Of a DNA stretch of 56,680 bases, positions 10,784 through 20,606 are shown one piece after another; position 1 is the first letter of the stretch, and each line of letters begins with the position of its first letter. The stretch is from positions 1 to 56,680 of the forward strand of contig JADLFO010000198.1 of NCBI GenBank assembly GCA_020845455.1, read 5' to 3'. This DNA comes from Caldilineaceae bacterium. GTDB taxonomy: Bacteria; Chloroflexota; Anaerolineae; Caldilineales; Caldilineaceae. The notes under the pieces were generated by a model. That model worked only from the letters and a program-made list of their open reading frames with translations, made no database searches and was not told the DNA's origin. The position numbers and the translations under genes were made by a program.

Positions 10784-11695
10784 CTACAGCAAAAACCACA
10801 GCACCACCGATAAGGTGACCATGCTCGCTACGGTTGTCACAAAGATCACCGTCGCCACCAGTTTGGGCGCGGCGTCATACTCGGTCGCCAAAACGGCGCT
10901 CATCACCGCTGTGGGCATGGCGGCCTGCAGGATGATGACGTTGCGCTCGACTCCCTCCACCCCCAGCAGCATCGTGAGCAGCCATGCCAGCAGCGGCGCG
11001 ACCAGCAGCCGGATCGCCGCGCTGCGCAGGATGATGCCGTGCCCCTGGCCCAAGGGCGCGGCGTGAAGCTGAATCCCCAGCAGCACCAACATCCCAGGGA
11101 TGGCGGCATCCGCCATCAGATCGACGGCGCGAAAGAGCGGCTGCGGAAGCTCCCCGCCCAGCCGGTTCAACAGCAGCCCCGCCGTCGCCGCATAGATCAT
11201 GGGCACGCGCAGGCTGTTGCCCAACGCCTGGCGCAGCGCCGTCTGCCCCGACGAGGCAACCGCCACGCCGACCGTATTGCTCAAAAACGAACTGACCACA
11301 TAATAGAGCGAGCCAAGCGCCAGCCCCGGTTGGCCGAAGGCGAAAAAACAGATGGGAATCCCCATGTTGCCGTTGTTCGACACCGCGCTGGTCAAGATGA
11401 TCGCCGCACGCCGCCGCCGATCCTGATCAAAACCGACCGCCCACCCCAAAACCCCCGCCGTCACCGTCACCGCCGCCGCCACGACCACGACTTGGCGCAG
11501 GGCCTCAAAGTCGATCTCCATCTGATAGAGGCTGCGAAAGACCAACGACGGGGTAGCAAGCCAGAAGAGCAGCCGGCCCAGCGAACGCCCATCCATGGGC
11601 ATTCTCCAGACCAAGAGATACCCCGCTGCCGCCACCAAAAAGACCGGCAGCACCGTTTCGACAAAGATGGGCAGAAGCGTCTGAAAGATGAACAT
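10784..11695 (-). CDS. AEC-family (auxin efflux carrier-like) permease
   Basis: A 303-residue membrane protein with ten hydrophobic helices in two inverted halves. Family hallmarks include the first-half crossover region SAVSNNGNMGIPI (family: N.G..G.P) and the second-half segment ILQAAMPTAVMSAVLATEYD (family: ..MP....V...A..Y). AEC proteins export small organic acids or auxin-like compounds; in bacteria malate/malonate carriers are known. The substrate is not predictable here. The gene lies 14 bases downstream of a 137-residue unknown protein and 45 bases upstream of the TPR gene, inside the minus-strand array that begins at rseP. Confidence 0.85.
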   Translation of the reverse strand: MFIFQTLLPIFVETVLPVFLVAAAGYLLVWRMPMDGRSLGRLLFWLATPSLVFRSLYQMEIDFEALRQVVVVAAAVTVTAGVLGWAVGFDQDRRRRAAIILTSAVSNNGNMGIPICFFAFGQPGLALGSLYYVVSSFLSNTVGVAVASSGQTALRQALGNSLRVPMIYAATAGLLLNRLGGELPQPLFRAVDLMADAAIPGMLVLLGIQLHAAPLGQGHGIILRSAAIRLLVAPLLAWLLTMLLGVEGVERNVIILQAAMPTAVMSAVLATEYDAAPKLVATVIFVTTVASMVTLSVVLWFLL

Positions 11696-11709
11696 GCACC
11701 AGGCAGGCG

Positions 11710-12123
11710 TCAGCTTTGTTTGGCAACCGGCCCGTTGCGCTTGGGTAGATCCTCCATCGCGCCGTGGGCCGGCTCGATGCCCACCGCGTCCTCTTCATCG
11801 CCCAGCCCCACGTTGTGAAAGACCTCATACTGGTCGAGCGTCGGCGCAAAAAACTCGACCACATACTCGTTGGGCACGCCCATCGGCTGGCTGATCTCGT
11901 CGAGCAGCGCATAGATAAACGCCTGACGCTGAGTGGGCTTCAACTGCCGCGTCGTCTCATTCCACAACAGAATCGTGCCATAGACCCCCTCGCCCGTGTA
12001 ATGCAAGTCCAGTTTGCCGATGGTCAGGGGCAACTGGTCTTCCTCGTCCACCTGGTCGAGGTCAAACAGCGCATATTGTTCTGAACTGCTGGTCCGCACC
12101 AGGCGCTTCAGTTTGAGGTTCAC
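11710..12123 (-). CDS. conserved-looking hypothetical protein, 137 residues
   Basis: I do not recognise the family. The protein is acidic, soluble, and looks like a small alpha/beta domain: KLDLHYTGEGVYGTILLWN (strands), TQRQAFIYALLDEISQPMG (helix), EYVVEFFAPTLDQYEVFHNV (strand/turn), then an extended charged tail. There are no Cys residues or membrane segments. It starts six bases after the HEAT protein and ends 14 bases before the AEC carrier, so it belongs to the same transcript. Confidence 0.7.
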   Translation of the reverse strand: MNLKLKRLVRTSSSEQYALFDLDQVDEEDQLPLTIGKLDLHYTGEGVYGTILLWNETTRQLKPTQRQAFIYALLDEISQPMGVPNEYVVEFFAPTLDQYEVFHNVGLGDEEDAVGIEPAHGAMEDLPKRNGPVAKQS

Positions 12124-12129
12124 AGCCGT

Positions 12130-13476
12130 CTACTCGCCGTCCGCGTCAGGGTCGTACTCTTCATCGCCGTCTGCGCCATCATCGTCCATGTCATACTCGC
12201 CCATGTCATACTCGCCCAGCTCGCGGTCGTCCATATCGTACCAAGCGTCGGCATCTTCTTCCCACTCGGCGTCTTCGTCTTCGGACTCGTCAAAGAGCGA
12301 AACCGCCTCGGGATCGGCGTAGAAGGCCATCTCCTCCAAGGCCTGCTCGGCGGCTTCGGCCTCCTCGCCGTGATCGCTCAGCATGACTGCTTCCAGCGCA
12401 TCGCGCGCGTCGCTGCCGCCGATACGCCCCAGGGCAAAGATGGCGGCGCGGCGCACCGCCGGCTCCAGGTCGTCAAGCAGCGCCAGCAAGTCGTTGAGCG
12501 CACCGTGCGCCTCCAGTTCGCCGCACGCAAAGGCCGCCTCGGCGCGCATGGCCGCCGATGGATTCTGCAGTTCAGCGCGCACCAGCCCGCGCCAGCGTAC
12601 ATCGGCGCTGCGCCCCATGGCAAAGACGGCACTCACGCGCATGGCTTCGTCGGGCGAATAGTAGCCGTCCTCGATCAACTGGCGCACGCCCGCCTCCCCC
12701 GAATAGGCGATGCTCTCCAGGGCGCGGCGGCGTACCCCCAACGGCTGGGCGGTGTCGGTCAGGATGCCCAACAGCGCCTCTTCGGCGCGCATGGCGAGCG
12801 CGGTGTCAAGTTCCTCCAACTCGCCCGCCAGCACAAAACCGCCCAAGGCTGTGGCCGCGGCGGCGCGTACGCCGATCTCCGGGTCGTTGTGCAACAGTTG
12901 CACCAGCGGCCCGATCAGGTCGGGCTGCCCGTCTTCCCACAGCCCCTTGACTGCGGTCTGCCGCACCTGGGCATCGCTGTCGCTCAACGCCACGCGCAAC
13001 ATGCGCCCCAGCAGCAAAAACAGATCGTCATCGGCCAGCGCCACCAGTTCGGCGACCACCGCACGCCGCCGCTGCACGGGGATGCGCTCCCACCGCCGGC
13101 GCAGCAGGTCGGCGCCTTGCAGCGAAAGGTCCGACAGCGCGTACAATTCCTCCAGGGGCGGCACGCCCTCCTGGTGGATCAGCCGGTTCAACAGGTCTTC
13201 GAGCGAAACCGTGGGCATGATGGTCTGGACGATGAAGGCCGTCTCCAAGTCGCCCTCATCCTCCGGCCCCACGACCTCGAACTCATCGCCCAAGGCTTCG
13301 GCCAGGCGGCGCAGGTCCTCGTCGTCAAGGCTGTCGTCAAGCGGGTCACTGTTATACTGGTCGCGCTCAAAGCGGCTGCTGTCGAAGCTCTCGCCGCCGG
13401 CGTCGGGCTGCGACCGGCGCGGCTTTTTGGGTTCGTCTTGGCGATTGGGGTCGCGCCGTCTGCGGTGTTTTGCCAT
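12130..13476 (-). CDS. HEAT-repeat protein with acidic C-terminal tail
   Basis: A 448-residue soluble protein. The N-terminus is strongly basic (MAKHRRRRDPNRQDEPKKPR), the middle (about residues 100-390) is a run of HEAT/PBS-lyase-type repeats (..DSDAQVRQTAVKGLWEDGQP, ..DPEIGVRAAAATALGGFV, ..DEAMRVSAVFAMGRSADVRW, ..DLEPAVRRAAIFALGRIGG), and the tail is very acidic with a direct GEYDM duplication. HEAT arrays act as protein scaffolds; no enzyme motif is present. The gene follows the zinc-ribbon/LysM gene by 11 bases. The basic head and acidic tail may interact within or between molecules; this is inference. MFS-fused HEAT arrays occur 37 kb away in the same window. Confidence 0.85.
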   Translation of the reverse strand: MAKHRRRRDPNRQDEPKKPRRSQPDAGGESFDSSRFERDQYNSDPLDDSLDDEDLRRLAEALGDEFEVVGPEDEGDLETAFIVQTIMPTVSLEDLLNRLIHQEGVPPLEELYALSDLSLQGADLLRRRWERIPVQRRRAVVAELVALADDDLFLLLGRMLRVALSDSDAQVRQTAVKGLWEDGQPDLIGPLVQLLHNDPEIGVRAAAATALGGFVLAGELEELDTALAMRAEEALLGILTDTAQPLGVRRRALESIAYSGEAGVRQLIEDGYYSPDEAMRVSAVFAMGRSADVRWRGLVRAELQNPSAAMRAEAAFACGELEAHGALNDLLALLDDLEPAVRRAAIFALGRIGGSDARDALEAVMLSDHGEEAEAAEQALEEMAFYADPEAVSLFDESEDEDAEWEEDADAWYDMDDRELGEYDMGEYDMDDDGADGDEEYDPDADGE

Positions 13477-13487
13477 AAAACTCTATC

Positions 13488-14930
13488 TCATTCCCACACA
13501 AAGCCCCAGGTCTCGCTCGCAGGGCTGACCTGGACCGGCTTGCCATCGCTATCACCCACCACCTCGACCCACCAACGCCACTGATGATCGTATTGGGCAG
13601 GGGCCAGCCCACACAGGCTCTTGTCCAGTGCCCATTCCGTGCTGGTCACGGGGCGAGACTGGGCCAAGATCCAGACGATCTGCTCGCTGCCGCCCGCGCT
13701 GCGCCCGCCGACAAAACCCAGATGCAGCACATACTTATCGCTGTCGCGCACAAACGGCACGCGCTGCCAGCGCAAGGTGGCTGCCTCATCACAACTGACC
13801 CGCGCCCCATCTGCCGGGCCGAGCAGCACAGGCGCTTCCAGCCGCATCCCACCTTGGGCCGAGCTGGGCGAGGATGAGGCCGTAGGCTGCGGGCGTGCCG
13901 TGGGCGCTGCGTCGGGCGTGGGCGTCGGCTCCGGCGTGGACGACTCCACGGTGGGCGTCGGCAGTTCGGCGGTCGGGGTGGGCGGCGCCGGGATCACCAG
14001 CACCTGCCCCGGCTGGATCACAAAGACATCGCGCTCGCTAATGTCATTGGCGGCCATCAGCTCGTCCACGTCGACATCGTAGCGTGCAGCAATGGTCACC
14101 AACGTATCCCCGCGGCTCACCACATAGTCGATCGTAGCAGGCGTAGGCTCAAGCGTGGCTTCCGCCGTAGCGGTCGGCTCCGGCGTCTGGGTCGGCGCTG
14201 GGGTAGCCGTGGCTTCGGGCGTGGCCGTAGACGCTTCGGTCGCGGTCGCCGTCGGCAAGTCCACTACTGCCGCGCCGTCCGCTGCGGCAGGCGCACTGCC
14301 GTCTCCCGTGCCGCCACCCTCTGTGTTGCCGCCCTCTGCGTTGTCTGATGCAGGCGGGTTGGCCGGCGCGCCCTGTAACTGCGTCTGGGCGCGGTAGGCG
14401 CTCTCGATCGCCAGCGCCGCGCCCGGCCCCTCGCCGTGGCCGACCTCGCGGTCGGGGGCCAGCGGCGTCACCACCAAGACGATCTCCGGCTCGATCCGCT
14501 CCCCCACCACCGTAAAGCCCGCGGCCAGCCGGTCGCGCGCCCAGACTAGCGGGTTGCCGTTGTCCCAGCGCAGGATCATCACCAACAGAAAGAGCGCGAC
14601 CAACGCCGCCGGCGCGCCCAAGGTCAACAGGCGCGGCGGCGCAGGCCGCAGTTCTCGCCCACAATGCGGGCAGAGCGTCAACTCCGACGATGCGGACTGC
14701 CCACAGCGCAGGCAACGGATCTTCCTGGCGCGCCGCTGCAAGCTCTCGCCGCACTCCGGGCAAACGCTGGTGTGGTCCGAAGTATGTGCGCCGCAGTTGG
14801 GACACTGGCGCGCGCCCAACGAGCGTAGGCCCGCGCCTAGACCGGCAGTTGTGGGGGAACCAGTTGAAGATGGGAGCGTGCGCGCCGCCTGCCGAGCGTT
14901 CTCGGCGACATTCACCGAGGGATCGGTCAT
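13488..14930 (-). CDS. zinc-ribbon, membrane-anchored LysM protein
   Basis: A 480-residue protein with three recognisable parts. Residues about 43-92 hold two double-zinc-ribbon modules (CPNCGAHTSDHTSVCPECG, and CLRCGQSASSELTLCPHCG). A transmembrane helix at about 100-120 (LGAPAALVALFLLVMILRW) follows. The exported region has a Thr/Ala/Pro-rich linker and one LysM domain (YVVSRGDTLVTIAARYDVDV, ending VIQPGQVLVIP) near 290-340, then a second Pro/Thr-rich linker and a C-terminal Ig-like segment. LysM binds peptidoglycan glycans, so the protein may link a cytoplasmic zinc-ribbon sensor or adaptor to the wall. The same fusion type with TAT-P stalks is typical of Chloroflexota envelopes (my impression). 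It lies 36 bases downstream of rseP. Confidence 0.8.
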   Translation of the reverse strand: MTDPSVNVAENARQAARTLPSSTGSPTTAGLGAGLRSLGARQCPNCGAHTSDHTSVCPECGESLQRRARKIRCLRCGQSASSELTLCPHCGRELRPAPPRLLTLGAPAALVALFLLVMILRWDNGNPLVWARDRLAAGFTVVGERIEPEIVLVVTPLAPDREVGHGEGPGAALAIESAYRAQTQLQGAPANPPASDNAEGGNTEGGGTGDGSAPAAADGAAVVDLPTATATEASTATPEATATPAPTQTPEPTATAEATLEPTPATIDYVVSRGDTLVTIAARYDVDVDELMAANDISERDVFVIQPGQVLVIPAPPTPTAELPTPTVESSTPEPTPTPDAAPTARPQPTASSSPSSAQGGMRLEAPVLLGPADGARVSCDEAATLRWQRVPFVRDSDKYVLHLGFVGGRSAGGSEQIVWILAQSRPVTSTEWALDKSLCGLAPAQYDHQWRWWVEVVGDSDGKPVQVSPASETWGFVWE

Positions 14931-14966
14931 TGCCCGTGCGCGCGAAAATCACGTTGTGTGATCAAC

Positions 14967-16319
14967 TTACTGCCCCAGAATCGAGATCCAGTCGATCCCC
15001 TGTTGGGCGGTGGTGATATCGCGCACTGTCACCAAGACCAACAGGCCCAAGAGCAGCATGAAGCCGACCATGTGAATGAACCCTTCGCGTTCGGGGTTCA
15101 CACGGCGGCCACGAATCGCCTCGACCAGAATAAAGAGCAAGCGCCCACCGTCTAGCGCCGGCAGCGGCAACAGGTTGGTGATCGCCAGCGCCGCGCTCAG
15201 CACCGCCGACAAACGCCAGATCGGGAACCACAGCCCCGTATCCATCGTGGCGTTGACCGCGCCCCCCACCATCTGGGCAATGCCCACCGGGCCGGTCAAC
15301 TGGGCGTCGCTAGGCGACACCTGCCCCATCACCAGCAGCACGGGCAGTTGCAGCACCAGCAGCACATATTCGCCTGTGCTGCGCACCCCTTCCCACAGCG
15401 CACCCCACGGCGGCAGCGTTGCTAGCTGGCTCTGGGGGCCGATCTGTACACCGAGCGACCCCTGCCCTTCGGGCGGGTTGGCGCGCGGCGTGATCGGCGT
15501 CACGATATACCGGCCGCCGCGCAGCAGCCCAAGCTGCACTTCCTGCCCCGCGTGCTGCTGGATCACTTCGTTGAGCGGGTTATTCTGGCTGATGATCGTC
15601 TCATCCACGGCATAGACCAGGTCGCCGGGCTGCAGCCCCGCTTGCGCCGCCGGCGTGTCCTCGACCACCAGCGTTACCTCGGTGCTCAACACCGGCAGAT
15701 AGTCCAGGCCGCCGAGCAGATCGCGCTCGCGCAGCGTGCCCGCCACGGGCAGCGCCATCACCTGCCCATCACGCAAAACAGTTAGCTCTGGGCTGGAGCC
15801 GGCGGCGCTGTCATCGCGCATCACGTTATATGAAAAATCCTCCAACGCGCTGACCAAGACACGGCGGCCATTCAGCGTCAGCAGCACATCGTTGGGTTGC
15901 AGCCCGGCCTCTGCGGCGGCGCTTCCCGGCTGGACTGCGATCGCCTGCGGATAGCCTACCACCGCCGGGAACCCGGCCATAAAGCTGGCGGCAAAGAGCA
16001 CTACCGCCAGCAGAGCGTTCATCAATGGCCCCGCGACCAGCGTGGCCGCCCGCGCCATGCGGCTGGCGGCGTTGAACGAACCAGGCGTCATATCGCCCAT
16101 ATCCTCGCCCTTCATGCGCGCAAAGCCGCCAAAGGGGATCAGGTTGAGCGTAAAATCGGTACCATCATAGCGAAACAGCTTCACCAGCCGGGGAGGATAG
16201 CCCATGCCAAACTCCTCGACCACAATCCCATTGCGCCGCGCCACCCAATAGTGGCCCAGCTCGTGGAAAAAGACGAGGACCCCCAGGACTAAAATGAAGG
16301 AAACGACCGTCAGAATCAT
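14967..16319 (-). CDS. rseP: RseP-type site-2 zinc metalloprotease
   Basis: A 450-residue intramembrane protease. The HELGH zinc motif is at residues 19-23 in the first transmembrane helix, and the third ligand region, PALDGGRLLF, is in the C-terminal core (family: N..P...LDGG). Two PDZ domains lie between (GSAAAEAGLQPNDVLLTLNG and AAQAGLQPGDLVYAVDETI), as in E. coli RseP. Such enzymes cleave transmembrane anti-sigma factors and signal-peptide remnants. It is the first gene of a minus-strand array ending at the glycosyltransferase, and a TATAAT promoter lies upstream at 16404-16433. In many bacteria rseP follows dxr; here an isopentenyl phosphate kinase gene sits next upstream instead. No sigma factor is nearby. 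Confidence 0.92.
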   Translation of the reverse strand: MILTVVSFILVLGVLVFFHELGHYWVARRNGIVVEEFGMGYPPRLVKLFRYDGTDFTLNLIPFGGFARMKGEDMGDMTPGSFNAASRMARAATLVAGPLMNALLAVVLFAASFMAGFPAVVGYPQAIAVQPGSAAAEAGLQPNDVLLTLNGRRVLVSALEDFSYNVMRDDSAAGSSPELTVLRDGQVMALPVAGTLRERDLLGGLDYLPVLSTEVTLVVEDTPAAQAGLQPGDLVYAVDETIISQNNPLNEVIQQHAGQEVQLGLLRGGRYIVTPITPRANPPEGQGSLGVQIGPQSQLATLPPWGALWEGVRSTGEYVLLVLQLPVLLVMGQVSPSDAQLTGPVGIAQMVGGAVNATMDTGLWFPIWRLSAVLSAALAITNLLPLPALDGGRLLFILVEAIRGRRVNPEREGFIHMVGFMLLLGLLVLVTVRDITTAQQGIDWISILGQ

Positions 16320-16403
16320 GGTTCACCTTTCGCCAGCCGCACTCGACCGCGCCGAGCAAGCCACCCAGCGCAGGCCGGCTATTCGGCTGAAAAGCACGCG
16401 CCC

Positions 16404-16433
16404 ATTATACTCGCTGCAAACTTCATCCTGCAA
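16404..16433 (-). promoter_or_regulatory. promoter of the rseP array
   Basis: On the minus strand TTGCAG (16433-16428), an 18-base spacer and a perfect TATAAT (16409-16404) precede the rseP ATG by about 85 bases. The rest of 16320-16519 holds no recognisable feature. Confidence 0.6.
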
Positions 16434-16519
16434 ATGGATCCGGGAAAGCTGGGCAGAGACGCCGCCGGCTGCCCGCCCATTTTCAGTCTAGAACCGCGAC
16501 CTCAGCCTGTTTGTAAGCT

Positions 16520-17329
16520 TTATCCATGCAGGCGCGTGCCCACAGGCTGCGCCGGGTCGCACAGCGCGGTTTGCAGCGTGCCGGGCGTCAACCCGCTGCA
16601 AATCACCACCTCTAGCCCCGGCCTGCGCTCGACCCAAGCCAAGGCCTGCGCCACCTTGGCCGCCATGCCGCCGGTCACGTCCATGCCATGGCTGCCGCCC
16701 AGCCCCTGGCGCACCGCCGCAAAGCTCGCCGGTGTCACCTCGGCCAGCAGGCGGGCCTGTGCGTCCATCAACGGGTCGGCGGTGAAGATGCCCGCCACCT
16801 CGCCCGCCAAAACGATGCGCGCCGGCGGCAGCGCCCCTGCCAGCCATTCAAAAATCTCCTCAGTGCTGGCGATCGTGCCGCCGCGCACGCTGTCCAATGC
16901 CACATCGCCAAAGACGACTGGGGTCAGCCCCTGCGCCAATGCCTGGGCCACCGTCGCCTCCGGCCCGGCGCAGATGCGCCCATCTACGCAGCGCAGCGCC
17001 ACGCTAGGCTGAATGCTCCACGCCGGCACGCCTGCCTCGAGCAGCGCGGCGACCACAATGCGGTTGAGCCGCGCCGCCGCGTCCCCCGTGGCGGCAAACC
17101 CATACCACTGTTCCGGCGTCTGCACCCCGGCGCGCGTGCCATAGCGCCGGCCATAGAGATGCCCAAAACTTCCCGATCCATGCCCCAGCACCAGGTGCAG
17201 GTCGGGCCGCGCCTGGCGCGCCGCCTGAATCTCGGCGGCCAGCCGCCGGATCACCCCCAAGCGCGGGGCTTCGGCCTGGCGCTTGTCGGTCAGCAGCGAG
17301 CCGCCCAATTTGACGTAAACGGTCTGCAT
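16520..17329 (-). CDS. isopentenyl phosphate kinase
   Basis: A 269-residue amino-acid-kinase-fold enzyme. It starts VYVKLGGSLLTDK (ATP-binding Lys and GGS loop) and has VLGHGSGSFGH at residues 48-57, whose terminal His is the catalytic residue that separates isopentenyl phosphate kinases from other kinases of the fold. Later motifs are VVFGDVALD and DVTGGMAAKV (ATP site). It phosphorylates isopentenyl phosphate to isopentenyl diphosphate, the last step of the alternative mevalonate route; a kinase of this kind together with a phosphomevalonate decarboxylase is established in Roseiflexus. The presence here implies a mevalonate-type isoprenoid supply. It lies 65 bases after selA on the same strand. 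Confidence 0.88.
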   Translation of the reverse strand: MQTVYVKLGGSLLTDKRQAEAPRLGVIRRLAAEIQAARQARPDLHLVLGHGSGSFGHLYGRRYGTRAGVQTPEQWYGFAATGDAAARLNRIVVAALLEAGVPAWSIQPSVALRCVDGRICAGPEATVAQALAQGLTPVVFGDVALDSVRGGTIASTEEIFEWLAGALPPARIVLAGEVAGIFTADPLMDAQARLLAEVTPASFAAVRQGLGGSHGMDVTGGMAAKVAQALAWVERRPGLEVVICSGLTPGTLQTALCDPAQPVGTRLHG

Positions 17330-17355
17330 CAGGTTCCCTCTGGGTCACGCTAGAT

Positions 17356-17393
17356 CGCAGGTGCGGGTTTCGGCGCCGCAGGCGGCGTGCAGG
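17356..17393. repeat. degenerate GTGCGG-family intergenic repeat
   Basis: The selA-IPK spacer holds GCAGGTGCGGGTTTCGGCGC followed by CGCAGGCGGCGTG. It matches the pattern at 48592-48626 (GGCGGCTTTCGGCGCC then a CACAAGTGGCG arm) and the GTGCGG palindromes at 5271-5322. Confidence 0.45.
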
Positions 17394-17394
17394 C

Positions 17395-18822
<1,428 letters not shown>

Positions 18823-18889
18823 TGTCGTCTCCCCGCACCGCATGTCCCTGGATCGGTTGCCGGTCGCCTAGAAGAAATCGCGTTCATAC

Positions 18890-19060
18890 TCCTGTAGAGG
18901 CACATTGTATTGACGTACTCCCACGACTGAAGTCGTGAGATTCTTGGGATCAGACAAGGGAAGCAGCATGAAGCCGTCTTACACCCTCTACCCCGGAGTT
19001 GACGCCCCAACTCCGTATGTTGCGAGCAGCGTTGTGGTCACGATCCAGGACCGCGCCACA
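18890..19060 (-). ncRNA. predicted TnpB omega-RNA (reRNA) with guide
   Basis: In IS200/IS605 elements the 3' end of tnpB and the right end give an omega-RNA whose guide is the DNA flanking the right end. Here the scaffold would run through the end of tnpB and the hairpin CACGACT..AGTCGTG (18937-18922) to GTCAA (18914-18910). The guide would be the next 20 bases on the minus strand, TACAATGTGCCTCTACAGGA (18909-18890). The 5' limit is only approximate. Predicted from family knowledge, not from a covariance model. Confidence 0.45.
18922..18937 (-). repeat. right-end hairpin of the IS200/IS605 element
   Basis: CACGACT and AGTCGTG pair perfectly around a 2-base centre. It lies 12 bases from the predicted right tip and just past the tnpB stop codon. 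It probably serves both as the subterminal TnpA recognition hairpin and as part of the omega-RNA scaffold. Confidence 0.75.
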
Positions 19061-20113
19061 CGCTCGACAGGCAAATACCCGCTCCTCAAGCGACATGGGC
19101 TGTCGGCTGCCGCAGCCCGAGCAAACCTGGCTGGACGGCAGAAAGCGGTCGATCTGGATCACCGTCTTGCCGCGCAGTTTCGCGCCGCTTGCCAAGATCG
19201 ACACAAACTCGGCAAAGCCCAGGTCACTGACCTTACGGCCCCACAGCCGCTTCATGCCGTCGATATTCAAATCCTCAAAGCACAGCACATCGTATTCGTC
19301 GAGCAGTCGCTGGGCGAGCTTGAAGTGGCTGTCACGGCGTTTGTCCGCCACGCGCGCATGGGCCAACGCCAAGCGCCGCTTGGCCTTGCGCCGGTTGCCA
19401 GACCCTTGGCGCTTACGCGCCAGCGCCCGATTCAGCCGCGCGATCTCGGCCAGGTGCGTGCGCAAGAATTGGGGCGACTGGTACGTCCGTCCCGCATCGT
19501 CGGTTAGAAACGTTTTGAGGCCGAAGTCGAAACCGCCGATCCGATTCGTGCTGGTTTCATTTACCTCAAGTTCCTGCACAACGGAGAAACAGACGAACAG
19601 ACGCCCAGCCTTGTCGCGCTTGACCGTGACCGTCTTGATCGTGCAACGGGCGCACAGCGCCATCTCGCCCACCAGCGGGCGACTCAGGGCGAACTTGTAG
19701 ATGTGCGCACCGATGCGGATGCGGTTGTCGCCCAGATACTTCCAGCCCGCCTGCTTGAGCGTGAAGCTAGGGTACTGCTTGACCTTGCGGAAACGCGGCG
19801 CACCGGCCTTGCGCGTGCGTTTGCCGGACTTATACTCGAAGAAGCGCCGGTAGGCGGCATCGTGGCGCTCCACGATGCTCTGCACCGCCTGGCTGCCGAC
19901 CTTGCGCCATTCCGACCGGCAGCCGTTGCGCAGCTTGGCAATGTGTTTCATCATGCGCCACTTGCCGATGTAGCCGCCGAACCGCCGGTAGTAGCGACGC
20001 TGCAAAGCGGTGAGGTGGTTCCAGATGATGCCCGCCAGATCGATCTGCTGGACAAGCGCGCGGTTGCGTCGGTTGGCATAGAGGCGGTACTTCAGCGTGA
20101 GGCGCGTCTGCAT
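18950..20113 (-). CDS. tnpB: TnpB RNA-guided endonuclease (IS200/IS605 OrfB)
   Basis: A 387-residue TnpB. The N-terminal basic helix-turn-helix region (KYRLYANRRNRALVQQ) and WED-like part are followed by a RuvC-like nuclease split over three motifs: GGFDFGLKTF (Asp near 196), LCFEDLNID (Glu near 280) and LDRDHNAARN (Asp near 357-359). The zinc finger has CSGCG and CRACG pairs (Cys near 331, 334, 349, 352). All catalytic and zinc residues are present, so it looks active. TnpB nucleases are ancestors of Cas12 and cut DNA next to a target-adjacent motif using an omega-RNA from the element's right end. The ATG at 20113 lies three bases after the tnpA stop codon. Confidence 0.93.
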   Translation of the reverse strand: MQTRLTLKYRLYANRRNRALVQQIDLAGIIWNHLTALQRRYYRRFGGYIGKWRMMKHIAKLRNGCRSEWRKVGSQAVQSIVERHDAAYRRFFEYKSGKRTRKAGAPRFRKVKQYPSFTLKQAGWKYLGDNRIRIGAHIYKFALSRPLVGEMALCARCTIKTVTVKRDKAGRLFVCFSVVQELEVNETSTNRIGGFDFGLKTFLTDDAGRTYQSPQFLRTHLAEIARLNRALARKRQGSGNRRKAKRRLALAHARVADKRRDSHFKLAQRLLDEYDVLCFEDLNIDGMKRLWGRKVSDLGFAEFVSILASGAKLRGKTVIQIDRFLPSSQVCSGCGSRQPMSLEERVFACRACGAVLDRDHNAARNIRSWGVNSGVEGVRRLHAASLV

Positions 20114-20116
20114 GGT

Positions 20117-20518
20117 CTACTGGTTCTTCTGGTCTTCAATGTACTGACGCACGGTCGTTTCCGAGATGTGCCCAACCGATTCGCAGTAGTAGCTGCGCGT
20201 CCAGAGCGTCGGGATACGGCTGCGAAGCTGTGGGAATATCTGCCGCAAGTGGCGGCTTGTTGCGCCCTTCAACTGCTGCACGATAAAGTGCGGGGCCAGC
20301 GTCGGCGGCGCTTTGACGAACAAATGGACGTGATCCGGCATCACTTCCAGGCTGACGAGGGTCACGCCAATGCCCTGCGCCTTTTCAGTCAGCAACCGGC
20401 GCAACTCCGTTTCGACTGCGCCGGTCAGCACCTTGCGGCGATATTTCGGACACCAGATCAGATGATAGCCAATATTGAAAACAGCCTTGTTGCTGGTCGT
20501 CCAGCGCGATTCGCTCAT
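20117..20518 (-). CDS. tnpA: TnpA Y1 single-strand transposase (IS200/IS605)
   Basis: A 133-residue HUH-type transposase. The HUH metal motif is HVH (His63, His65) in EVMPDHVHLFVKAPP and the nucleophile is Tyr126 in TVRQYIEDQ. TnpA excises and inserts the element as single-stranded circles. The start chosen is the ATG at 20518. It has no ribosome-binding site, but a TATAAT element ends eight bases before it, so the message may be leaderless. The gene is followed by tnpB. Confidence 0.93.
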   Translation of the reverse strand: MSESRWTTSNKAVFNIGYHLIWCPKYRRKVLTGAVETELRRLLTEKAQGIGVTLVSLEVMPDHVHLFVKAPPTLAPHFIVQQLKGATSRHLRQIFPQLRSRIPTLWTRSYYCESVGHISETTVRQYIEDQKNQ

Positions 20519-20525
20519 ACGTTCT

Positions 20526-20554
20526 ATTATACAGGATGCAGGTGTATAGTGCAA
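20526..20554 (-). promoter_or_regulatory. tnpA promoter, probably giving a leaderless mRNA
   Basis: TTGCAC (20554-20549), 17 bases and TATAAT (20531-20526) on the minus strand. The expected start point, about seven bases past the -10, falls at the tnpA ATG (20518). No Shine-Dalgarno sequence intervenes. Confidence 0.7.
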
Positions 20555-20567
20555 ATTCAGGCTAAGG

Positions 20568-20606
20568 GCGATTCATCCAACGACTTTGAGTCGTTGGATG
20601 AATCGC
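20568..20606 (-). repeat. left-end hairpin of the IS200/IS605 element
   Basis: A perfect 18-bp stem with a 3-base loop: the arm 20568-20585 (GCGATTCATCCAACGACT) pairs with 20589-20606. A second short hairpin follows, ATCGTAA (20614-20620) with TTACGAT (20625-20631), which spans the candidate left boundary. Confidence 0.8.
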
